DNA of 5,234 nucleotides from an uncultured Flavobacteriales bacterium. Its GTDB lineage: Bacteria; Bacteroidota; Bacteroidia; Flavobacteriales_D; Crocinitomicaceae. Shown here one piece after another: positions 1 to 5,234 of this stretch. The stretch lies in assembly GCA_913031405.1 (NCBI GenBank), contig CAJWCX010000109.1:1-5234 (forward strand), read 5' to 3'. The position numbers and the translations under genes were made by a program. Numbering within the stretch: position 1 is the stretch's first letter; each line of letters starts with the position of its first letter. Below the pieces are notes generated by a model. The model searched no databases, had not been told where the DNA came from, and saw nothing but the letters and a program-made list of their open reading frames with translations.

Positions 1-963
1 ATCAATAATGTTATTTTTTGGGCTAAGACCATTCGGAACCCCCATGATGTAATCTTCGTTTTCTCTAGAGAGTTTAAAGTTGTTTCCAGCGTCCTCAAAA
101 GGCACATTAAAAAACACGTCGTTTTTACATAATACATCAATGGACATGTCTTCCTTTACCAGAACTGCTAGTGAGTTTAGTATTGCGAGTTCTTCTGCTC
201 CAAGGTCAATATCAAAAGGTGTTCTTTTTGCCCCTGATATAGAAGAGCCTTCTGCAGACCAAACTCCATCTATTATTGTATAATCATAAAATGTATTTGC
301 TCCATAAAAAGCACTTATTGAGCCCAATGAGTACTTCCCTTTTGTTTTTTCAAGAATGGCTTTTTTGGGGTCGATAACAATTTCCTTTCCTTTTTTTATG
401 GTTCCATCGGAAAGAATCTCGTAGGGTATTCTTGAATAGCGCAACTCGGTATCACACTCGTCATAATCCATATCGGAGATTTCTGCATCAGTATTTAAAA
501 CGACAGTTAGCTTTCTTTCAAGATTAAAATGAGTGTTATCTATCCAGTTGATGCTTTTCCAGTCAAAGCAACCCTCACACTTTGAAGGACAATCGCATCC
601 CAAAACAAACTCTTCCATCTGTAGGTGTTCTCCCGTTGAAGAGATGGTATGTATTTGAACCGTTTCACAGGGATTACCCATCGAGGCATCTGTTTCTACA
701 ATAAACCCCTTTTCAAAGGCTCGTTTGTTGGTGATTTTAAGCACAGCCCTGGTCCTAATGGATTCTTCATCATTGCGGGCGGGGGCCATGATATCACAAA
801 GATTCTGAAGTAATATCGAGTCTGAAGGGAAGGTGAGATTGGGAGTATATTGATCGCTTTCTTTTCCTTGCTTAATTTTTGTTTCTCCCTTGCCCTCATC
901 GCTACAAGAGATGAGCATAATTGAAATTAAGAACGAAAAACAGATAAGGTTTTTTTTCATCAT
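1..963 (-). CDS. Putative Cys-rich lipoprotein of unknown function (partial, C-terminus beyond the window)
   Basis: I do not recognise the family. The frame is open for 321 codons from ATG at 963 to the left window edge with no stop, so the end is missing. An in-frame TAA lies at 967-969, just upstream, so the start is 963 or the adjacent ATG at 960. The N-terminus is a type II signal peptide: MMKK, a hydrophobic stretch (residues 5-18) and lipobox LIS-C with Cys20 as the lipidated residue. The following Ser-Asp-Glu resembles the Bacteroidota signal for surface display, so outer-membrane anchoring, possibly outward-facing, is inferred. Residues 24-41 are a charged linker. The mature part has further Cys at 56, 99, 123, 125, 129, 132, 170 and 279. 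The cluster GCDCPSKCEGCFDW (122-135) could bind metal or form disulfides. No catalytic motif or membrane span is visible after the signal. It follows the propeller gene by 17 nt and is probably co-transcribed with it. Existence of the gene is well supported; function is unknown. Confidence 0.88.
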   Translation of the reverse strand, partial: MMKKNLICFSFLISIMLISCSDEGKGETKIKQGKESDQYTPNLTFPSDSILLQNLCDIMAPARNDEESIRTRAVLKITNKRAFEKGFIVETDASMGNPCETVQIHTISSTGEHLQMEEFVLGCDCPSKCEGCFDWKSINWIDNTHFNLERKLTVVLNTDAEISDMDYDECDTELRYSRIPYEILSDGTIKKGKEIVIDPKKAILEKTKGKYSLGSISAFYGANTFYDYTIIDGVWSAEGSSISGAKRTPFDIDLGAEELAILNSLAVLVKEDMSIDVLCKNDVFFNVPFEDAGNNFKLSRENEDYIMGVPNGLSPKNNIID

Positions 964-969
964 GAGTTA

Positions 970-976
970 TCCTTTT
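970..976 (-). promoter_or_regulatory. Ribosome-binding site of the lipoprotein gene
   Basis: The minus strand reads AAAAGGA here, a Shine-Dalgarno-like sequence 6 nt before the ATG at 963 and 9 nt before the second ATG at 960. Both spacings are workable, so it does not decide between the two starts. It is the only good Shine-Dalgarno in the window. It sits inside the 17-nt gap after the upstream stop codon, which fits translation from a shared mRNA. Confidence 0.6.
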
Positions 977-980
977 GAAC

Positions 981-3900
981 TTAATCCAATAAGATTGGAG
1001 CACCTGCTTCTTCGAGTTTTTTTCCAAGTTCTTTAACCTGTTTAATGTAGTTATTGGCTTTAGGTTTCAAGCGCTCAAAAAGTTGTAAAGCCATTTCATA
1101 GCTTTGCATATGGAGAATCGTTGGGCCATAAGAACTTGGAGACCAGCCTCCTTTTGCGTTACTCAGTCTATCGTTCAGAGTGAGGAGGTCTTTTTCTCCA
1201 ATCTCGGCTTTTGATGGACTCCCTCCAATTTCTCTTTTTAGCTTGTTCATCTCATCCCTTAGAGCATACACCTCTTTGGTTAACGAGGCCCTGTCGTCCT
1301 TAATATATTTAAGGTTTTTTTCGTAGGCCGCGACTCTTTTATGAGACTTTTTCACCTCATGCTCAAGAGTTTTGATTTCTTTGGTCAGCTGTGTAATAGA
1401 CTTGTAATAGGCATCGTGCTTATCTGCCATTGGGTTCGTAAGGGTATTCTTGCGAATACGCTCCACTTCAAAAGTTTGTGGCTCAGAAAGGGCAGTAAGC
1501 TCACCGTCAATTCTTTTGAACATCGAAACCGTATATGAACCAGGCTTAGCCATTTGATACACATCGTAATAATTGTACTTGTTGTTTGTGTTAGACACTG
1601 TGGGCTCGACGGTATTTAGGGACCAATTGACTCGTGAGAACCCTTTTTTCAAGGGCTGTGAAAGCTGGGCAACAGTTTCTCCTAATTTGTCTTTGACGAC
1701 CAAGATAATTTCTGGTTTTGATTCATCGCGCTCATCATCAAGAGCCGTCCATCCTGGAAAAGGAATATCCTTGTTCTTTTGTTGCATTAAGACCTCTTTA
1801 AGAACCTTTATTTCTTTCTTGTCTGAGTCCGTGATTTTCACCAATGTTTTAATGTCTTCATCGATAATGCTCGAAGGTGTTTTGTATCCCTTTTCGGCAA
1901 GCTTTTCAAGGAGAGACCGATCCCCATTTTTTGACATCTCACCCCTAAGTCGCTTAGACTTCAAAGATGTGTGGCCTTCTTTTAAGTAATACGAAAATAC
2001 AGCACCGTAAGGAGGGTTTTTGGCTGTAAAAGTTGCACCCCCACTGCTACCTGACCCTCCATAAACCTGGTTGTACTGCAGGGCTTTTTTCGGCGGAAAT
2101 AAAACGGCTTCGCTTTCTAAACTTTCGTCATTGATGAGTCTCAAAGGACTGTAGTCGTCTAAGACATAAAAGCTTCTACCAAAAGTGGCAATAACCAAAT
2201 CATTTTCTCTTTTTTGGATGGCAAGATCCCGTACAGAAATGGTGGGTAGACCAGAAGAAAACTTGTGCCATTTTCCCCCTTGATTCAGGCTTACATAAAC
2301 ACCATATTCTGTTCCCAAAAACAATAAATTGGGATTCACGTGGTCTTGAACAAGACGCCAAACCAGAGTTCCTTCTGGCAGCCCTTCAGCTATGGATATC
2401 CAGCTTTCTCCACCGTTAGTGGTTTTAAATAAATAGGGATTGTAATCTCCAAATTTGTGGTTGTCGAGTGCCACATAGGCTATTTTTTCATCGTATAAAT
2501 CGGCCTTAATATCATTGACAAAAGCGGTCTTTGGGGTATTTGGAAGCTGGTCAACAGTCATTTTTGTCCAGCTTTCTCCTCCATTCTTGGTGTATTGAAT
2601 AATACCGTCATCTGTCCCTGCATAGAGCACATTCTCATTCACTTTTGATTCGGCTAATGAGGTAATGGTATTGTAGGTTGACATCGCATAAACGTCCCAA
2701 GCGTTTTCATAGCTCTGTACCTTTCCCATAATGGGCAACGACATGCGCTCCTCATTTTTTGTAAGATCTTTAGATACGGCGTTCCAGCTGTCGCCCCTGT
2801 TTTCAGAACGCCAAACGCGTTGCGAACCAAAGTAGACTCGTTTTGGATTGTGATGACTGACTAAAATGGGAGCATCCCAATTGAATCGTTCGTATGGCTC
2901 GTCGATTCCTGCTTGAGGACGAATGTTGACTGCCTCTCCATTGGTACGGTCTACTCTATGAATGTAACCCTGCTGAGACTGTGCGTAAATAATGTCGGGA
3001 TTTCCCGGCTCTGTAGCCGGTTGGTGACCATCACCTCCCAAAACGACTTTCCAGTCCGAATTGGCAATCCCGTCTCTTCTGAATGTTCTTGAAGGTCCTC
3101 CTTGTGTATTGTTGTCTTGAGTTCCTCCGTAGATGTTGTAAAAGGGCTCTGCGTCGTCTACGGCTAGCTTATAAAACTGAGTAATGGGGAGGTTACCCAC
3201 AAATTTCCAGGTTTTTGATCCGTCAAACGATTCGTATATACCTCCATCACAACCAACCAACATATAGTTGGGGTCATTTTTTTTAAAAGTAAGGGCGTGA
3301 TTGTCACTGTGCTTTTTGCGCTCACTCATGGTATAAAAGGTTTTACCTCCATTATCGGAGACCAACATTCGAACATTCATTAAGAAAATACGATCAAACT
3401 CATAAGGAGATGCAACGAGCTCTTGGTAGTAGTGAGGCCCTGTTCCTCCAGAAACGGTTTCCGACATTTTTGTCCAGCTTGCACCCCCGTTATCTGAGCG
3501 AAACACTCCTCCTTTTCGTCTGTCAAGTTCAATCGCGGCATAAAGCACATTCGATTTCATCGGTGATATGGCCAACCCAATTTTACCCATATTGGAACGG
3601 GGAAGACCACTGTTGATTTTTTTCCATGAGTCACCTCCGTCAATACTTTTGTATAAGTTCGTGCCTGGCCCTCCGCCAATTAATGCTGCAACATTTCGGT
3701 GCTTTTGCCAGGTTGCAGCATAAAGGACTTCTGGATTGTTGGGATCAATAACCAATTCGGTTACCCCAGTCCACTCGTTGGTTTCTAGTGTATTTTTCCA
3801 AGTGTTTCCTCCATCATTGCTTTTATATAGCCCTCGCTCTCCTCCAGGGCTCCAAAGAGGTCCTTGTGAAGCCACCCAAACAACATTGGGGTTTTCTGGG

Positions 3901-4376
3901 TGAACAATAATTTTCGAAATGTGCTCTGACTTATTCAGTCCTTTATCTTTCCATGATTTACCGCCATCTGAACTGTGGTATACTCCGTGACCTATACCGG
4001 CGTGTCGGCCCCCAACATTTTCCCCAGTACCTAGCCAAATGGAAGATGGGTTTTGGGGATCAATGGTAATACAGCCCGTCGAATAAAAAGGCATATTGTC
4101 GGTGAGTGGATTCCATGTGGTTCCGGAGTTTTCAGTTTTCCAAACACCACCTGAGCCGACGGCCACATACCAAACATTTTCGTTGCTAGGGTCTATTGCA
4201 ATATCTGCTATTCTTCCAGACATAAATGCTGGACCGATGCTTCTGAATTTGAAACCATTCAGAACAGATGAAATGGGAATTTTATTTTCGGTTTTGTTTT
4301 TTGAGCCTTGAGCACTAAGTTGTTGATAAGAGAAAAAGAGTACGAATGTAATAGCTTTGAGGACGAGTTTGTTCAT
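981..4376 (-). CDS. Exported VPS10/sortilin-like Asp-box (BNR) beta-propeller protein with C-terminal coiled coil
   Basis: This is a complete 1131-residue protein. The start is bounded by an in-frame TAA (4380-4382) two codons upstream and opens directly into a Sec signal peptide: MNK, a hydrophobic core, and probable cleavage after LSA or SAQ (residues 21-23). Residues 40-745 carry eleven Asp-box motifs (S/T-x-D/N-x-G-x-S/T-W type) beginning at 81, 135, 186, 244, 294, 340, 383, 524, 596, 652 and 696. The conserved-looking stretches HSDNHAL (356-362), GGTQDNN (417-423) and GGDGHQ (447-452) lie in or near the box-free interval. Residues 785-800 (NPPYGAVFSYYL) start a C-terminal region that ends in a beta-rich segment (885-971) and a charged coiled coil (about 988-1050). 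Relatives are often labelled glycosyl hydrolase, BNR repeat or sortilin-like, but Asp-boxes are structural turns and I see no catalytic set, so an enzymatic role is unsupported. Only two Cys (102, 376) are present, so the disulfide-rich 10CC module of true sortilins is absent. No type IX sorting tail is apparent, so periplasmic or envelope location is inferred. The leader is A-rich without a Shine-Dalgarno. Confidence 0.93.
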   Translation of the reverse strand: MNKLVLKAITFVLFFSYQQLSAQGSKNKTENKIPISSVLNGFKFRSIGPAFMSGRIADIAIDPSNENVWYVAVGSGGVWKTENSGTTWNPLTDNMPFYSTGCITIDPQNPSSIWLGTGENVGGRHAGIGHGVYHSSDGGKSWKDKGLNKSEHISKIIVHPENPNVVWVASQGPLWSPGGERGLYKSNDGGNTWKNTLETNEWTGVTELVIDPNNPEVLYAATWQKHRNVAALIGGGPGTNLYKSIDGGDSWKKINSGLPRSNMGKIGLAISPMKSNVLYAAIELDRRKGGVFRSDNGGASWTKMSETVSGGTGPHYYQELVASPYEFDRIFLMNVRMLVSDNGGKTFYTMSERKKHSDNHALTFKKNDPNYMLVGCDGGIYESFDGSKTWKFVGNLPITQFYKLAVDDAEPFYNIYGGTQDNNTQGGPSRTFRRDGIANSDWKVVLGGDGHQPATEPGNPDIIYAQSQQGYIHRVDRTNGEAVNIRPQAGIDEPYERFNWDAPILVSHHNPKRVYFGSQRVWRSENRGDSWNAVSKDLTKNEERMSLPIMGKVQSYENAWDVYAMSTYNTITSLAESKVNENVLYAGTDDGIIQYTKNGGESWTKMTVDQLPNTPKTAFVNDIKADLYDEKIAYVALDNHKFGDYNPYLFKTTNGGESWISIAEGLPEGTLVWRLVQDHVNPNLLFLGTEYGVYVSLNQGGKWHKFSSGLPTISVRDLAIQKRENDLVIATFGRSFYVLDDYSPLRLINDESLESEAVLFPPKKALQYNQVYGGSGSSGGATFTAKNPPYGAVFSYYLKEGHTSLKSKRLRGEMSKNGDRSLLEKLAEKGYKTPSSIIDEDIKTLVKITDSDKKEIKVLKEVLMQQKNKDIPFPGWTALDDERDESKPEIILVVKDKLGETVAQLSQPLKKGFSRVNWSLNTVEPTVSNTNNKYNYYDVYQMAKPGSYTVSMFKRIDGELTALSEPQTFEVERIRKNTLTNPMADKHDAYYKSITQLTKEIKTLEHEVKKSHKRVAAYEKNLKYIKDDRASLTKEVYALRDEMNKLKREIGGSPSKAEIGEKDLLTLNDRLSNAKGGWSPSSYGPTILHMQSYEMALQLFERLKPKANNYIKQVKELGKKLEEAGAPILLD
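2268..4136 (-). repeat. Coding repeat region: eleven Asp-box (BNR) motifs of the propeller protein
   Basis: The encoded boxes fall into two groups. Seven lie at residues 81-390 with spacings of about 43-58 residues, and four lie at 524-703 with spacings of 44-72, separated by about 130 residues without a box. Most are close to consensus (for example SNDGGNTW, SIDGGDSW, TTNGGESW). SFDGSKTW, SENRGDSW and SLNQGGKW have drifted, and SDNGGKTF has Phe in place of the last Trp. Each box normally marks the turn between two strands of a propeller blade, so the region should form one large or two stacked propellers. The repetition is at protein level; the DNA copies have diverged except for short tracts around the Ser-Trp-Thr-Lys-Met codons. 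Confidence 0.85.
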
Positions 4377-4393
4377 GTTTTATGTAAAGTTTA

Positions 4394-4430
4394 ATTGAGA
4401 TATAAATTTAGCAAAAAATCATATCTCAAT
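4394..4430. repeat. Perfect 10-bp inverted repeat with 17-nt spacer
   Basis: ATTGAGATAT (4394-4403) and its exact reverse complement ATATCTCAAT (4421-4430) flank a 17-nt AT-rich spacer. The arm nearest the propeller gene ends 17 nt before its start codon. The element could be an operator for a dimeric regulator or a hairpin in the 5' untranslated region. It is not a convincing intrinsic terminator for the upstream gene, because the arms are AT-rich and no T-run follows on the minus strand. Confidence 0.6.
4403..4429 (-). promoter_or_regulatory. Possible promoter of the propeller gene, overlapping the inverted repeat
   Basis: On the minus strand a TTG (4429-4427) precedes TAAATTTA (4410-4403) by 16 nt. 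TAAATTTA matches the Bacteroidota -7 element TAnnTTTG except for the last base, and TTG matches the -33 element. The spacing is somewhat shorter than usual and the region is so AT-rich that chance matches are expected. If real, the distal repeat arm would cover the -33 element. Confidence 0.25.
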
Positions 4431-4491
4431 ACTTATAAAAACGACAAGGTCTATTATCCAATATTCAATGAAGGAATTAAGTGTTTAGAAC

Positions 4492-5157
4492 TTATGATTT
4501 GTTCAGCCCTTTAGATATTACTACTTTTTTTCCTATTAATGAGCTGTTTTCTAAACTTTCTACGAGATATCTTGCCACACTTTCTCGACTGATTAAAATA
4601 CTTGGTCTCGGTTTATTATTAATACTTTCTATTATTTTTTCTGCCTTCTTTGAATTTGTTAGGCCTACTGGACGTACAATTGTCCAGTTCAGATTTGATT
4701 CTGATAATATTTTCTCCTGTCTTTCATGGTCTTTGTAAGCAATTCCTATGTTACTGTTATTAATGAACCAATTGAACCATTTTGGGATATCCTTTTTTGT
4801 CTCCGACACCCCCCAAGCCGAGCATGTAGAGATTCGCTTAATATTCATATCTCCAGCAATTTTAACGACAAGAGTCATAACATCAGAAATAAATGTTTTT
4901 GGTGATCTTAATCTCGCCCAAGGGAACTCAGATTTTCTCGATATATTTATAACACTAATCACATAATCACATTCAAAAATTGCTTTTTTTAAATCAATTT
5001 CATTGGTTGGATTTCCCTCAAATATTTTTAGTCCTTCTCTTTTTTTAATCCGATTCGTAAAACGAGCTAGACAATTTACCTTATAACCTTGCTCAAGTGC
5101 TATTCTTAGAACTAATTTTCCGGTTCTTCCAGTTGCTCCGATTATTAAGATTCTCAT
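4492..5157 (-). CDS. NAD(P)H-binding protein, atypical short-chain dehydrogenase/reductase (NmrA/BLVRB-like)
   Basis: This is a complete 221-residue soluble protein with no signal peptide. It starts with a Rossmann strand and dinucleotide loop, MRILIIGATGRTG (glycines 7, 10 and 13). Arg32, after the second strand, suits binding of the NADP 2'-phosphate. The later landmarks also match the NAD(P)H-binding (PF13460-type) atypical SDRs: D64-x-V-I-S near the third strand, V-x-K-I-A-G-D-M-N-I-K-R-I before the S113-A-W-G turn, DHERQE (143-148), WTIVRPVGLT (158-167) and ISRESVARYLVESL (189-202). The length is usual for the family. The classical Tyr-x-x-x-Lys catalytic pair is not evident, as is common in this group, so the substrate cannot be named; an oxidoreductase acting on a small molecule is the default guess. 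The start is set by an in-frame TAA at 5164-5166, three codons upstream. The gene is much more AT-rich than the propeller gene. The 115-nt downstream gap and the unrelated location of the products argue against a tight functional link. Confidence 0.9.
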   Translation of the reverse strand: MRILIIGATGRTGKLVLRIALEQGYKVNCLARFTNRIKKREGLKIFEGNPTNEIDLKKAIFECDYVISVINISRKSEFPWARLRSPKTFISDVMTLVVKIAGDMNIKRISTCSAWGVSETKKDIPKWFNWFINNSNIGIAYKDHERQEKILSESNLNWTIVRPVGLTNSKKAEKIIESINNKPRPSILISRESVARYLVESLENSSLIGKKVVISKGLNKS

Positions 5158-5176
5158 TTCTAATTAAGTAACGGTT

Positions 5177-5182
5177 ATTATA
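5177..5182 (-). promoter_or_regulatory. Possible -10 element of the SDR-like gene
   Basis: The minus strand reads TATAAT here, 19 nt before the start codon. No good -35 lies at 17-18 nt: the nearest TTG (5200-5198) is too close. No TAnnTTTG box is visible in the 77 nt of leader. In such AT-rich DNA an isolated match carries little weight. Confidence 0.2.
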
Positions 5183-5234
5183 ATGAGCATTTTTATGCAA
5201 TTCATATTTTATTGTCGAATTTTTTAACAGCTTA

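Larger units (their letters stand above)
4377..4491. other. Intergenic region between the SDR-like gene and the propeller gene
   Basis: This 115-nt AT-rich stretch holds the inverted repeat and the weak promoter candidate. I see no additional small ORF with a credible start signal and no hairpin followed by a T-run, so termination of the upstream transcript cannot be placed. The size suggests that the propeller gene may have its own promoter, although read-through from the upstream gene cannot be excluded. Confidence 0.55.

Noticed and set aside
696..899. 67-codon minus-strand open frame
   Set aside because: It overlaps the lipoprotein gene in another frame. The lipoprotein frame has a signal peptide and stays open for 321 codons, so this one is a shadow.
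1573..1989. 138-codon open frame on the plus strand
   Set aside because: It lies wholly antisense to the well-supported propeller gene, has no recognisable domain and looks like a shadow of its codons.
2559..3480. A 16-nt DNA repeat (catttttgtccagctt) at 2559-2574 and 3465-3480
   Set aside because: Both copies encode the same Ser-Trp-Thr-Lys-Met end of an Asp-box, so protein-level repetition with shared codons explains it; it is not a mobile or recombination element.
981..4376. Sialidase or other glycoside hydrolase activity for the propeller protein
   Set aside because: Asp-boxes occur in many non-enzymatic propellers. I could not see the Arg triad or the Tyr/Glu nucleophile pair of sialidases in a consistent arrangement.
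4481..4738. 85-codon plus-strand open frame beginning in the intergenic region
   Set aside because: It runs almost entirely antisense to the SDR-like gene, whose motifs are clear. There is no convincing ribosome-binding site, and the hydrophobic run is a by-product of AT-rich antisense DNA.
5186..5199. Short GCAT-TTTT-ATGC hairpin upstream of the SDR-like gene
   Set aside because: A 4-bp stem in AT-rich DNA is expected by chance and does not look like a terminator or a regulator site.

Overview
The window reads as chromosomal DNA of a Bacteroidota bacterium, most likely a marine or environmental member of the Flavobacteriia or Cytophagia (inference). The reasons are a lipoprotein whose lipid-anchored Cys is followed by Ser-Asp-Glu (resembling the surface-export signal of this phylum), two start codons preceded by A-rich leaders rather than a strong Shine-Dalgarno, and a large secreted Asp-box (BNR) propeller protein of a type common there. 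All three genes lie on the minus strand, so they read from right to left.

Layout in transcription order: (1) 5158-5234 is a short AT-rich leader with a possible -10 box. (2) 4492-5157 encodes a complete 221-residue NAD(P)H-binding protein of the atypical SDR type. (3) 4377-4491 is a 115-nt intergenic stretch with a perfect 10-bp inverted repeat, probably the control region of the next gene. (4) 981-4376 encodes a complete 1131-residue exported protein with at least eleven Asp-box motifs, a VPS10/sortilin-like or BNR-type beta-propeller region, followed by a C-terminal beta-rich domain and a coiled coil. (5) Only 17 nt later, behind a good ribosome-binding site, starts a lipoprotein with a compact CxCxxxCxxC cluster (963 down to position 1). 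It is still open at the window edge and so is partial.

The propeller protein and the lipoprotein are close enough to be co-transcribed and both are predicted to leave the cytoplasm, so a shared envelope role is plausible but unproven. The SDR-like gene is separated by the inverted-repeat region and is clearly more AT-rich (about 32% GC by hand count of sample lines, against roughly 40-55% in sampled lines of the propeller gene). It may therefore have a different origin or regulation. I see no RNA gene, CRISPR array, insertion sequence or clear intrinsic terminator. Nothing here amounts to an obviously new system. The most open questions are the unassigned Cys-cluster lipoprotein, its pairing with the propeller protein, and the inverted repeat.
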